Positions 1 through 12,111 of a stretch of DNA of 55,419 nucleotides are shown piece after piece (the first letter of the stretch is position 1; each line of letters starts with the position of its first letter). Location: the NCBI GenBank assembly GCA_027604685.1, contig JADHYX010000118.1, forward strand, positions 1 through 55,419, given 5' to 3'. Source of the stretch: Lobulomyces angularis (taxonomy: Eukaryota; Chytridiomycota; Chytridiomycetes; Lobulomycetales; Lobulomycetaceae). Made by a program: the position numbers and the translations under genes. The notes under the pieces were generated by a model. The model was given only the letters and a program-made list of their open reading frames with translations. It was not told the origin of the DNA and did not search any database.

Positions 1-213
1 AAAAAAAAAAAAATAAGAGATAAAAATAATAAAAAAAAAAAAAAAGAATATCGTTTCCGTTTATCTAAAAAAAAAAAATAAAAATAAAAAATAGAAATAA
101 AATAGAAATTCCCTCTTAAACAATCCGAATACCTCAAACAACAAAAATAAAAAAAATAAAAACATATATAATAAATCAACAGTGAAAAGAAAACGCTTTT
201 TTTTAAAGATAAT

Positions 214-2147
214 TTAGTATCTTCCTGGACCACTTCCATTCCTAGCACCAGCTTGAGGTGCTTGATTTCCATAATAATTTTGTGAATCAGGCGGAGCTTG
301 AACAACAGGATATGTTTGTTGTGTTTGTGGTCTAGAAGATTGTGCTACTCCAGTTGGGGTAGTGCCTGACCTTCTAGGTGCAGATATTGGTTGAGCTGCT
401 CTCGACGAAGAAGCTCTAAAAAAAGTTATAAAATAGAATTAAAAAAATCAAATTACTGTTCTGGTCTAGCATCATTTGCTTCTTCTGGAGGTTCCTTTCC
501 CTCTTGCTATGTTAGAACAAAAAAAAAAAAAAAAGTAAGTGAAAAAATAATTTTTAATTAAATTTTGATATCAAAAAAAAAAAAATATTAGTTGCTATTA
601 GTATGAATGACACTAATATAAAGCAACATAAAAACAAAAAAATAAAATAAAAACAAAAATAATATTTTGGTGGTTTTAAGCCAGTTTGTGATTATTTAGA
701 ATAAAATGTGAATAGAAATCATAAATATATATTACCTGATATTTTACAACAGTCCAGTCAAAAACGTAATCATAATGATAACCCTCTCTAATAAACAAAT
801 CTCTGAATAATTTTCTTAAATAATTATAATCTGGTTTATCATCAAATCGTAAGCTTCTGGAATAATTTAAATAAATTGCAAATTCATTTGGGTAGCCTCT
901 ACATAATATTTCTGTAGGTGTGGTCATCTTCTTTTCCATAATACGATCATATTTTTGTTTTTTGGTTGCAGCTTTAAGTCCTTGCCATGGTAAACTACCT
1001 CTACAAAAATACATTAATACATATCCTAGAGATTCTAAATCATCCCGTCGTGACTGTTCTGCAATTATGATCAAAAAAAAAAATTTTAAATTAATATTCG
1101 AAATATATCAGAGTGTGATTAAAAAATATCCGAAACAATTAATGATATTAATTTTTTCACGAAAAAAAAAAATTGTTCTTGTATAAAAAAAAAAAAAATA
1201 TAAATAACATACCAACACCTAAGTGAGTGTTAATACTTGCATATCTAGCAGTTCCCGTCAAATTTTTATTTTCTTTGTAAGGAATATGTAGATGAGTTCT
1301 GGGATCTCTATACTTTTTTGCTAAACCAAAATCAATGCAGTTGACTTGGTTTCCTCTTTTTCCTAATCCCATTAAAAAATTATCTGGTTTAATATCTCGA
1401 TGCAAAAAGTTTTTAGAGTGTATATATTCAATTCGAGAAACCTAATAATAATAAAAAAAAATTTGTATATAATAAAACAAGAAATTCGCTTTTTATAAAA
1501 TCCAAAAAAAAAAAGAATATAGGTAAAAGGATAAAAAAACAGTAAAAATAAATAAAGGTATAAGAAGAATAAAACAATTTCAAAATAAAAAAATAAAGAT
1601 TTAAAAATAAAAATATAAAAGGAAAATTTCAATTTTTTTGGAAAAATTATAAAAAAAAAAATTTAAATACCAACTGGTCAGCCAATAATAATACACTTTT
1701 GAGGCTTAATTTTCTTCCACAAAAGTTAAACAAATCTTCTAAACTTGGCCCAAGAAGATCTAGTACCATACAATTATAATCTACTTCTCGACCAAACCAT
1801 CTTACAAATGGTATTCCAACTATGATTATATTATGTCAGATATTAAAAATACCCAAAAAAAAACTTATACCTCCACCAGCTAGACTTTTATAAACGCGAG
1901 CCTCATACTCCAGCTGAGGATGTTTAGCCTTTACTGACTCCATTTTGATGGCTACATCTTCACCATTTACAATATTTGTGCCTATACAACATATTAAACC
2001 AAACTATACAGACAATTTTTTACCTAAATAAATGTCACCGAAAGAGCCACTTCCAATTTTTCTTCCCAACCTATATTTATTGCCCACTCGTAATTCAGAT
2101 AATGATGATGGTGGTCCCTGTATTTGGGTATTATTATAGTTTGCCAT
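214..2147 (-). CDS. CK1: Casein kinase I (CK1 delta/epsilon, Hrr25 type)
   Basis: Serine/threonine kinase of the CK1 family. Spliced by eye into seven exons: 2147-2024, 1981-1871, 1819-1671, 1441-1213, 1058-736, 506-457 and 415-214, about 395 residues. Visible motifs: glycine loop [11 protein letters not shown], catalytic [25 protein letters not shown] in place of the usual DFG context, and the CK1-specific [16 protein letters not shown] and LPWQGLKA. The tail of about 80 residues is Q/P/S-rich and ends in GSGPGRY; it has no C-terminal cysteine pair, so the membrane-anchored Yck type is unlikely. Known CK1 delta/Hrr25 roles are vesicle traffic, ribosome maturation and DNA repair; which apply here is not visible. 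The start gives a normal N terminus (MANYNN, then [16 protein letters not shown]). Confidence 0.95.
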
Positions 2148-3447
2148 AAATCTTTAACTGTTTGTTAAAAAAGTTGTGCGAAAATCCCCAATCAAATTAA
2201 AAATTTGAATTTTTTTTTTTTTTTTTTTTACTTTTCAATTTTTATTTTTTTTGATGACGCCAAATCCTAATTTTGAAAACCGTCTGTTCAAAAGTAGAAC
2301 CAAAAAAAAAAAAAAAAAAGTAATTAAAAAAAAAAATATATATATAAAGTGATGATCTTTTTCAGTTATAAACGTTATTAATTACAAAAACGGTGCTACT
2401 TTAATATTGGTCTGTTCTATTAATTTTTTTCCTTTTTTTTTTTTTGTTTCTTTTTCATCAATGTTACTTTTATTTTATTTTATTTTTTTTCAACTTCGGT
2501 TTTAATTTTGTAAATCATAACATCACATTTCAATAGCTCATTTTTCTTAGGGAATTATGAAAGAGTGAAAAAAAAAAAGTCAAATTTAGGAAACTCAGAT
2601 GTACTGTCAACTTTTTTACTCAATTTACTTCTCTAGTGATATGTATGCTTCAGTATATAAATTTCATAATAAATTTAAAGCGAGATAAAATTACTTAACA
2701 ATAAAAGATATCAAAAATTTTTGAAATTTTGTTGTTAAATTTGGAACGCAATTTTTTTTTTAGCTTGCTGAAACGACATCAATAACGCACAGTTGATCTT
2801 TTCATACTGCTGCTTTTTTTAAAAATAAAATTAAAAATAAAATAAAGTAAAAAAAACAGATAAAATTGCAAGGGCTCTGTTAATGACCAGCACATTGTTG
2901 TAATGTTCAAGATAAACATTTTGGCGAAAATTTTGTATTAATATTGCCTCTTTCTCAAAAGTGATTAGTTTGGATATCCACAAAAACTGAAAGACCAGCT
3001 CCTTAGCCCTTAGTTTACCAGATTTCTTTTTTTTTTCAGCAATATCCTACCCTGTTGATGTTTCTGAAATAGATATGAAAACAAACTGTAAGCACTAATG
3101 AAGTTTTTTAATTCTCAATCAGATAAAACTGTCCTAAAAAGTTTATGAAAATTTTAAACAATGAAGATTCAAAGGACGAGTTGATCTATTAAAAAAAAAA
3201 TTGGTAAAAAATTTCCAGTGCATGAAAATTGAAAATATTTGACCCAAATTTGACAATGTATAAAAATTGATTTTTTTGGAATTCAAAAATTCTTAGAGTT
3301 AGAATAATGAAAACATTTTATTATTTTAAAAGAACAGTTTACATTTGATTTCAGTATATGACAAACTAGTAATAATAAAAAAAAAATATAATTAACTAAA
3401 AAAAAAAAAACTAAAATATAATTTTCTGTTTAACAAAATTTATCTGT
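2148..3447. other. Intergenic, with ambiguous coding-like stretches at 2858-3148
   Basis: About 1.3 kb between the CK1 start and the cyclophilin-40 stop. It is mostly poly-A/T. The middle is less simple. On the minus strand, 3046-2858 stays open for 63 codons with a mixed composition (it includes KLRAKELVFQFLWISK) and no recognised homology. On the plus strand, 3040-3087 is flanked by a good acceptor (poly-T then CAG) and donor (GTAAGC); it could join 3123-3148 to end a protein in KTVLKSL. Both cannot easily be right, and neither is called as a gene. Confidence 0.35.
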
Positions 3448-4996
3448 TTAATTAAACATTTGACTATACGCTTTCTTTTCTCGCTCCCTTTTTTCTTTTA
3501 TCAAATTTTTGCTCAACAGAATTTCTCTCTTCACAAATTTATCTTCAGAGTCTAAACTCTCACAAACTAAAAAGTCGGTTAAAGCTTGTTCGGGACCTCC
3601 AGATTTTAAATATGCTTGTCCACGACGAAAGTGAGCTTTGCATAAGTCCACCGGTTTTAAAGTGAAATCTGTAATTTTGATATCGGCATTCCCATTTTCT
3701 TTTTTTTCCATTTTTTTTTTCAAGTTCAACTTTAATCTATCACTTAATTCTATAACTTTTGAAGCAGCTACTTTTGCCTCTGCAAAATTATTAACTTTTA
3801 AGTGACTCTAAAAAAAATAAATTAACGTATGAAGTGTCTTCTCAAATTTTTATACCATTGCTTCGTTTAATTGGGAGGAGACCCTTATTGAAAAATACTC
3901 CATTTTTTGTTCTTCAGTTATAACGTCTAGATCTTCAGGAACTAAGAAAAAATAATAAAAATAAAACAAACAAAAAAAATATATTTACCAGGATGAATTG
4001 CATCCAGATATCTGACAGCTTTTCTATACTTTTCAGCAGCTTTTTCATATTCTCCTTTTTTAAATAATTCGGTACCATAATTCTTAATTTTTAAAGCGAT
4101 TTCTAACATTTCAATGGGATCATGGTCACCAGACTCTTTGTTTTTAACTGGGTGATCTTCTGGATAGTCATTATATAAATCTCCATCTTCAGGTTGAGGG
4201 AATAAATCTTTCCAATTACTTGGTAACTCACCGCAGTCAATTATAACACAATCTGAGACAGGTTTATCTCCCGTTGCGACCTTGGTATTTTCAATTTTTC
4301 TTACGATATTCATACCCTTTTTTTTAAAAAGAAAATTTTAAACTCATCCAATGCATTATTGACAAAACTTACATGTACTACTTTACCAAATACAACATGT
4401 TTTCCATTTAAATGTGGAGTAGCAACAGTTGTAATAAAAAATTGGGAACCATTAGTATTTGGACCAGCATTTGCCTATTTTGCAACAAGGTTAATAATTG
4501 AGATGCATAAATTTATACCATTGATAACAAGCCTGGGACATCATGCTTAAACATGAAATCTTCATCATCAAATCTAAAAAAATAAAGAAGTTAAAAAAAA
4601 GGATATTAAAGATTTTTTTTTAAAATTGATAAAACAGGTAGACTTTAATTTAAGAAACAATTATAAAAAGTGGTAGTCAATCGGAATAAATAAAATAATA
4701 GCAAATAGCAAAGTAAAAACCAACCTGTCTCCGTATATACTTTTCCCGCCAGTTCCATCACCTTTAGTAAAATCACCACCTTGAGCCATAAATCCTTTAA
4801 TTACTCTGTGAAAAATGGAGTTTTTATAGGTTAATCGTGTTCCATCGGCATCGACTTTCTCTCCTTTGCAAAGCTCCAAAAAATTTTCTGTAGTTTTTGG
4901 TAAGTATTTTGAATAGAGTTCAAAAACAACTTTTCCTAGGTTTTGCTGGCCGATTTTTATTTCAAAAAAGCAAAACGTATTTTCCTCCACTGTCAT
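3448..4996 (-). CDS. CPR6: Cyclophilin-40 (peptidyl-prolyl isomerase D, Cpr6/Cpr7 type)
   Basis: Peptidyl-prolyl cis/trans isomerase with a TPR tail, a cytosolic Hsp90 co-chaperone in known systems. The N-terminal cyclophilin domain shows [20 protein letters not shown] with the catalytic Arg, Phe and Gln, then [12 protein letters not shown] and [12 protein letters not shown]. The C-terminal half carries TPR helices ([39 protein letters not shown]), the layout expected of Cyp40. Exons are separated by five or six short introns; exon 1 is 4996-4725. The protein ends in [14 protein letters not shown], a basic tail typical of the family, where the last TPR region binds the Hsp90 MEEVD terminus. 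The start is the first ATG before the conserved beta-barrel. Confidence 0.95.
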
Positions 4997-6088
4997 TTTT
5001 TATAATATTATAACTATTTTGTCAAAGTAGTTTTAGTTACAATTTAGTTTTGTTTATTTATTAAATCAGTTTTTTTTAACTGTATTTTTGGTTGACTTTA
5101 TATCAATAATTTTAAAGTAAGGTAACACATACAATTACAGAAGGATTTGGAAACCAATGGTTATGTGATTACAGCCAAAAAAGAAGCTTCACCTTCATTA
5201 TGTTTTTAAAACAATAATCAACTTAAAACTTCCAATAATTTTTTTTTTCTATTGTACAAACTTTTGTACACAGAAATTATGTAAATAAACTGAATTGAGT
5301 TATTGGTATCAGATTATTGTTAAAGGATGTATTTACAAAAACCATAAGGTTCAATAAGTTAAGTCTCCATTGCTGTATAGAATGAATAGGGAAACAATTA
5401 TGGTTATGACCAGATTAGATGTACAAGCCTTGTAAAAAAATAAATGATAAACAGAGGTTGTAAGTATAGAGAAAATTGAAAGGGTGGAAATTATTAATAA
5501 CAGTTAGTGAAATTCGTTTTTTTTCTTGAATGTAGCAAACCTTAGTTTAAAATTTCCATTCACAAATCCAGAAAAAGTCCAAAATAAAAAAATTTCAACA
5601 TCTTGCATTAACCAAATGATTTTTTAAGGCGTTGGTGAGAACGCCAAAGAATTTGCGAAGAGTATACAGTATGGTGTTAAATGTATTAACTAGAAGTTTG
5701 CTTTAAATTATCATTATTGAGAAGATGAGCAACTGTTAAATTTGAAAAAATAAGACAACCATAAAACCTAAGCAAAACTAAAAAAGTCTCAGACTTATTA
5801 TCCTTTAAATAAGGAATTAGTGGTGATATGAAACCTAATCAATTTGTACCGTATAGTTTACTTTAGTACTGTCATTAAAGAAAAGCATTTATCCATTGGG
5901 ATTTAAGTGAGAAGCTGCAGATCTTAAATGGATTTCATATTGTTATTTCCAAATATTAAAGTGGATTTTTTATTTCAATCCCAAGAAAGTGGAAATTAAG
6001 TATGGCGTTTGGATATAAAACCCAATTTTCAAGCCTAACATAAAAAAAATATTGATCAACTTTAAAATTTTCAACAACACAATTAACA
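4997..6088. other. Intergenic, possible gene relic and small hairpin
   Basis: About 1.1 kb, lying upstream of both the cyclophilin (minus) and cofilin (plus) starts, so it should hold both promoters. I see no intact gene. Short coding-like runs occur on the plus strand, for example a 22-codon run from 5628 (GVGENAKEFAKSIQYGVK) ending in TAG. The same place has a perfect 6-bp GC-rich stem, 5628-5633 with 5640-5645. Confidence 0.4.
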
Positions 6089-6902
6089 ATGGTATCTTTT
6101 CTTTAAGCTAAAATCTCACAAAAAAAACATTATTCATTAACAGCTATAATTTTATATCATCTATATCAAAAAAACTACATTTATTTTTTTTATCCTTTTC
6201 AAACATCATTGAGTTGGTCTTCTTATATAGTATATTCCAAATATGATACTTCAAATTAGATCCGAAAAATTATTTTATTTATTAATTTGTTCTTTAAGTC
6301 ATCAGGAGTACAAGTAACATCACATGGAGTTTCCCAATATGAAGATATGAAGTTGAAAAGAAAATATAATTATATAGTTTATGAGGTAGTTCAAACATCG
6401 TTTTATAAAATTTTGCCAAACCTTTTTTAATCCTTTAGATCATTGATGACTCCATTCAAGCTACTCATGTACATGAAAGAACTTCTAACAACACAGGCAC
6501 TGAGGCAATTGTATGTTAAAAAAAAAAAATTTCCTTAATTGGTTTCTTTTTTTATAGTATAATGAATTTATTTCACATTTTCCAGCGGACGAAGGAAGGT
6601 TTGGGGTCTTTGATTTAGAATATCAAACTCCAAATGGTATCTAAATATGCTTACCTCTTTTTAATTTTTTTAAAATTTTAGATGGAATAAGATCCAAACT
6701 GTTATTTTTCTTGTGGGCTCCAGATAGTGCTAAAATCAAGAGTAGAATGATTTACGCCAGTTCTAAACTAGCTATACGTCAAAAATTGGATGGCATACAT
6801 TCTGAGATGCAATGCACCGATTTGAGTGAACTTGCCTTTGATGAAGTTTTTTCAAAAATTGCACCAGAAGGGTCCGCACCTCTAAATGTGAAAGAAGAAT
6901 AA
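6089..6902 (+). CDS. COF1: Cofilin / actin-depolymerising factor
   Basis: Small actin-severing protein of the ADF/cofilin family, about 150 residues. Proposed exons: the initiator codon alone at 6089-6091, 6299-6385, one beginning after the acceptor near 6439, one in the 6560s-6640s, and a last exon from about 6681 to the stop at 6902. The spliced protein starts MSSGVQVTSHGVS and continues YEDMKLKRKYNYIVYE, the usual cofilin N terminus with the serine-2/3 regulatory site. Later come FDLEYQT, KLLFFLWAPDSAKIKSRMIY (the long actin-binding helix) and a helix with LDGIHSEMQ. The Met-only first exon is inferred: no other upstream ATG joins in frame. Introns directly after or very near the start are known in other cofilin genes. 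Confidence 0.93.
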
Positions 6903-7243
6903 TCATTTTATTTCCTCCTCATCATCTCATTTATGTCTCAAAATATGTGAAAAAATATTGTATGATTAAAACTAAATAAAGAATTCGGCATTTTTAACTA
7001 CATTTATATAGTTTTTCTAATGCATTTAAATTTGAATTTTGTAATAAAGAAATCCTTTTTAATTTTAATTTTCTTTTGAAATAATTTTTATTCTTGTAAT
7101 TTTTGCAGAACAACCAAACTGACATCCTAAATATTCAAAAAAATTCCAAAAACCCTCATCCTAAAATTTTTCTATTTCTATCAAAATTATAAAATTCTCC
7201 TTTAAAAAAAAATAATAACTAATAACATTATTGGAAATAGCGT
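6903..7243. other. Intergenic between cofilin and CDC45
   Basis: 341 bp of A/T-rich sequence holding the cofilin 3' region and the CDC45 promoter. No gene, RNA or clear motif seen. Confidence 0.6.
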
Positions 7244-10200
7244 ATGATTGTCAAACAAGAGGAGTCAAGTAGTGTTTATTTTGAAATAAAACAAAATGCT
7301 GTTCCCATAGGCTCCACAACAATATTGATAATCCTTTCCAACGATCCAGACTCCATCTGTGCAACTAAAATATTACAAGTACTGATTTAATTTAGATGTT
7401 TTTTTGTAAATTTACAAGTTTTATGTTCCTTTAGTCACTTCTAAAACAAGATTGCTTGGCGCATCATACTAAACCTGCGTCAAATTACACCGATTTGGCA
7501 AAAATCAATGAAAAGTTTATTGAAGACAATGATGAATTAAAATCTATAATTTTAATAAATTGTGGTGGACAAGTTGATATTACAGATTTTATTTCTTTTC
7601 GAGAAGACTTAAAAATTTATGTCTTTGATTCGCATCGTCCAGTTAATCTCCAAAATATTTATGGAAATTGCAACGTAATTACAGTATATACTTTCTTTTC
7701 ATATATTTTTTTTCAACTATATCAGGTGTGTATGGTAGATGATGGTGATTTGAATGAAATGGATGATATTCAAGAAGCATTTAGCGTTTTAATAGTAAGA
7801 ATTATACAGTAAGAAAGTCGTAACAAAAAAAAATTAGAGCGCTGATAACGATGACCTCACCTCAAGTGAAGAAGATGATGAAGATGAGGATGAAGATGAG
7901 GATGCAGAAAATGATGAGGATTCAAATGAAATAGAAGTTAAGGAGGATGAAACTGCAGAAGAAAATTCCACAGAAGAAGAAAACAAGCTAAAAAGAAAAA
8001 AAACTAGTGAAGATAGAGAAAGAACAAAAAAAAAAAACAAAAGCGAAAATACTCGCTTGGAAAAGGGACAAAAACTCTTAGAAAAACAAGAAGTAATTAG
8101 AAAATATTATTCTGAAGGGTCATTTTATGGTACCTGTGCCTCGGTTTTAATGTATAATTTAGTTTCGCAAATTGGGGATGGTAGCAACGACATATTGTGG
8201 TGAATAATATTTATTTTTTTATTTATAGAATTTTAAGAGTAATCATTTTTTTCCTATAAGGTGGGCGATTTTAGGCTTAACGGAACAATATTTGAATGAC
8301 AAAATAAGTTTTGAAAAGTATGAAATTCAATTAGAAAATTACAACGAAGAGGTTGTTAAATTTAATGTGACACTTGACACAGATGTAAATTTAACTAGCC
8401 TTTCCAACAATAATTCTACAGACAGTATACCAAATAGCAGTACAGCGGCACCGCGTCTTGATAATAATTCAGATATGGAAGGGACAGAGGACTTACTTTT
8501 ACCAAGTGTTGGACTAAATGGTGTACGATCTGCAAATGATCAAACTATTTTCAGCAGCGAGGAATTTAGAGTAATGCTACTAAGACATTGGAATCTTCTA
8601 GATAGTATGTATCATTCAACTTACGTTGCTACAAAGTTAGGAGTTTGGAAAGAAAAAGGTAGACAGAAGTTATTACACATGCTTTGTATGATGGGGTAAA
8701 TATTTGCCTTAAAAGTATAATTTTTTTCTTTTTTATTAATCAAAAAAAAATATCTTTTATGATCTTATAGTTTTCCCCAAAAGGAATGCAATAAACCTTA
8801 TACCTCAATGGATCTAAAATTCAAAAAAGATCTGAAGTATCAGTTAAAAAAAGTTGCCCCAAAGTAAATTAAATAAGCATACTGTTTAATCATAGATTTT
8901 TTAAGATATAATATGTCTGAAATAGTTTTTCCTTCATTCGTTAGAAGATTTGGATATAAAATTACTACTTCAGCCTCAGATGGAGTGTATTCATGTAATA
9001 TATTGTTGTAAAAAATAAGTAATTCTAATATTTTTTTTAGTATCAGCACTATTAGATTGTGGAGGAGACTGGATAGATCGGTATGCATACGGAGATATTC
9101 CAATGGGTAACAAATCTTAATTACTTCTTATCACTAATTTTTTTTTTTTTTTCAACATTTAGATATTGCTATGAATAGAGTTAATTTAAATTCGGCTTCA
9201 TCAAGACTGGGTGTATTGAAAGGAGGAGTAAAAAGGCATGATGAAAGTGTTGACGGTCGAGGATACGGTCAACAGCAAGGTAGAGTAGCTTTTAATATTA
9301 ATATTTTGAGAATTTTATCCTTTCTTTACATAAAAGGTGTTGGAGTTGGAACTAAAACAGGATTAGCTGCAAGTATTTATTAAATAAAAATTTTTCTTGT
9401 TAAATTTTCTAATCTCTGCAATTGTATTAGTCGGATTAAGATTAATAGAATTTTCAGAAGGATTAAGTAAATACCAAAAAAGTGGCTTGAAATCCGGTGA
9501 AGAAAGCGAAGAAGTAGACGAAGATGAAAAATGGGTAAAAAACTTTTGGGTAGCATTCGATTCATTAGAAAAGTAAAAAAAAATGTCACTTTACATTTCT
9601 TTTTAAAAAGTTTTTAGCTCAGATTTAATGGTCTACGGTATTCATCTTTCAATGCAATTTCAAGCAACTCTTGTTGAAACAGGAGTTTCGATTTTAGAAA
9701 GATCGGTAATATATTATTTATCAAAAATTAATATTTATAATAACAGATTGTTAGATCATTTAAAAAGTTTAGACTTGGGGTTTTAAATAATGGAACGGGA
9801 ATTTCTATTACATCAAACAATAATCAAGAAAATCGAAGTTTACTGAATTTTTTAAATGAAAAAGAAGGAAATCAGAATCAAAAAAATAATAGTGGCAAAC
9901 CTCAATCAAAACGAGTAAAAACTAGTATTGATAAAGAGTTTTCAATATTTAGCAAATCTAGTACACATTTGAAGAAGTTGTCTAAATTTATTTTAGAAGC
10001 ATTTCAAGCATGTAATTACACGAGTTTACCATTAATATTAGCTTTTCTCAATGAAGAAAATGATACATTTTTATGTTGTGGTACAATGCTACTGAGTAAA
10101 GCAGGACTGCTGAAAAAAAAGTAAGATATTTATCAAATTTTTGTTAATAGGTAAAAAAAAAAAAAAGTAAATTTGGAATTGCATTTCAAGAGAGTGCTGA

Positions 10201-10306
10201 ATTAAGTGGAGCTAAGGTAAAACACGATAGCTTTGACGTGTGTGTGATTGAAATAAAAAGAGAAGATTTAATGGACTTTATAGAAAAATTGAAATTAGTT
10301 TTATAG
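7244..10306 (+). CDS. CDC45: CDC45 replication initiation factor
   Basis: CDC45, the DHH-fold subunit of the CMG replicative helicase (Cdc45-MCM-GINS). Matching pieces in order: N-terminal DPDSICATKILQSLLKQDC; ILINCGGQVDI; FDSHRPVNLQNIYGN, the characteristic CDC45 strand; a long acidic then basic linker (about 7840-8060); ILGLTEQYL; MLLRHWNLLDSMYHSTYVAT; a region around RFGYKITTSASDGV; GLRLIEFSEGL; KNFWVAFDSLEK; and C-terminal FGIAFQESAELSGAKVKHDS with FDVCVIEI. About twelve short introns interrupt it. The acidic linker after the DHH-like part is also present in other CDC45 proteins but is prominent here (E/D run, then K/R). The first ATG gives a normal N terminus. Expected nuclear and S-phase expressed; no regulatory element is visible. 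Confidence 0.93.
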
Positions 10307-11056
10307 TGGTTAAGATGGTAAATACACCTTAGAGAAAATTTATCACATTGATTACTAAAAAGTAATATACTACATTAACACAAATAATAAATAGATAAAA
10401 TTATTACAATTAATGAAGAAAAAATAAGAAAAAAAATGTTAATTATAATGTTAATTAAATATAACTTTTTCCTGCTTTTATCACTTTATTCTTCAAAATT
10501 TAGAAATTTGTGGCACCTTGCGCCACGTCTATTTTGGGAACACAAATACAAAAAAAAAAGTAAAATTTTAAAACTTTTTTGTTTTTTTTTTTTTTTTTCT
10601 CAATTAAAAATTTTGTAAAATCTTCTTATCGAAGTTAAAAGGAAAAATTACAGAATTTTAATCATTTTCTCTTATTTTTTCTTCCAGGAAAACTAAAAAA
10701 ATTCATTCAAGTTGTTATCAATTTTACCTCATTTTCAATTTTTTTGGATTTTTCAAAAAAAATAATTAACATTCAATAGAGTAACTTTATCTTGAAAACC
10801 TTTTTTTAAATCTTAATTTGATTTCTCTAATTCTTGCAAAATCAAAATAGAAAATTAAAATCAAAATTATCATCAATATTATAAAGAAGTTTTCATTCAA
10901 AAAAAAATTTAATAGAAGAGTTTTTTAAAAAAGTATCAAATATTTTTATATTTAAAATAAAAAATACAAAGGGAGATATATTTTATTTAATACTTTACCA
11001 TAACTTTTATTCAATCAACAAATTTTAAAAAAGTAACTCGAAATAAATAAACAATA
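10307..11056. other. Intergenic, A/T-rich, no gene seen
   Basis: 750 bp of poly-A/T-rich DNA. An open frame at 10436-10618 is low-complexity and has no splice or homology support. It presumably contains the promoter of the membrane protein starting at 11057. Confidence 0.6.
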
Positions 11057-11835
11057 ATGGAAACGCAACAATTTTTGGCTGAAATTACAAATACAATTAT
11101 TCTTTTACCTAGGCAATTACCTAGTAACGTTTTAACACCAGAAAATACCTTAGCACCACATACTCCTACTACTAATCCCATTAATGCTCAGCCAACCAAA
11201 ATTACTCCAACTATGAATTTGCCTCCTCCTGCACCTGCAAAAGGTCCTGAGCCTATAATAGTAAGTTTATTTTTAAAATATATTTTTAGTAATTAATTGT
11301 TTTTTTGTTTTAGATTATTGGTGGTATTGTTGTGGTAGTTTTAGTAATTTTTGTAGTGGGTATCTGCATATTTGCTGCAAGGGTTATCAAACATGGAAAA
11401 AAACCTATGGAATATGAGGAAGATGGAAGTTACTATACTGACTCAACATCGGAAAAACCCGAAGGTCGCGAACGTGACGTTGAGGAAAGTGAAGAAGGGG
11501 ATGAAGAGGATGAAGAAGAGGAAGAAGAATCTGCTTCTGAAGGCGATGAAAATGAAACAGAAGTTTCTGCATCGGAAGTCACAAATAGCAATATTACTAA
11601 CTCTAATGTTGAGTCACCTCCACCATATAATACTATGGACAATAATAAAAAATTGGTCGCACCAACTTCAAAGATATCACAAGATTCCAATGAATACTAT
11701 AATAGGGACGAAACAATTAACATTTATGATTCCAATGTCACAACCACAAAAACCGCAAAACCAAAACGATTAAAATCAATTATGAAAAAAAATCCTAAAG
11801 TGTATAAGGAAGAATATAGTGATGACGAGAATTAA
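11057..11835 (+). CDS. Single-pass membrane protein with acidic tail and PPPY motif
   Basis: Not recognised as a named family. Exon 1 (from 11057) encodes about 68 residues rich in Pro, Thr and Asn, ending PAPAKGPEPII. The intron is GTAAGT..TTTTAG, about 54 nt. Exon 2 begins with a hydrophobic helix (IIGGIVVVVLVIFVVGICIF), followed by a positively charged RVIKHGKK, so the long C-terminal tail is probably cytoplasmic. The tail has an uninterrupted acidic stretch (about 11470-11560), then SPPPYN, a PPxY ligand for WW domains (Rsp5/Nedd4 class E3 ligases), and ends in a basic KRLKSIMKKN followed by an acidic end. No cleavable signal peptide is seen, so a type III (N-out) topology is the simplest reading. 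It could be a cell-surface sensor or an ubiquitin-ligase adaptor; this is inference only. Confidence 0.75.
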
Positions 11836-12111
11836 TTTTTTTTTTTTTTTTCATTAAAAATTTTTTTCCTCATTTTTTTTTGTCTTAACATTAAGAACTA
11901 TTTCTCTTCTTTATTTTTTAGTTATTGATTTTTTATTTTTCTTACCATTTTTTTTTTTATTTTTTCTCTATTTAAAAAATTATTTTATCCTTAGTATTAA
12001 TAAAGAAATTTAATTATATTGGAAAAAAATTTTTTTTTTCAATCAAAAAATAATTTTGTTATCCAAAAAAATTATCTTTTTGAATTTCATCTTTGATACA
12101 CTTAATTCAAT

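Noticed and set aside
7834..8040. Serine/phenylalanine-rich minus-strand frame
   Set aside because: Antisense shadow of the acidic/basic linker of CDC45.
10436..10618. 60-codon plus-strand frame
   Set aside because: Low-complexity Phe/Lys/Leu composition expected from A/T spacer; no splice or homology support.
11433..11690. Minus-strand and second plus frame over the acidic tail of the PPPY protein
   Set aside because: Shadows of the Glu/Asp-rich repeat; the plus frame with transmembrane helix and splice support explains the region.
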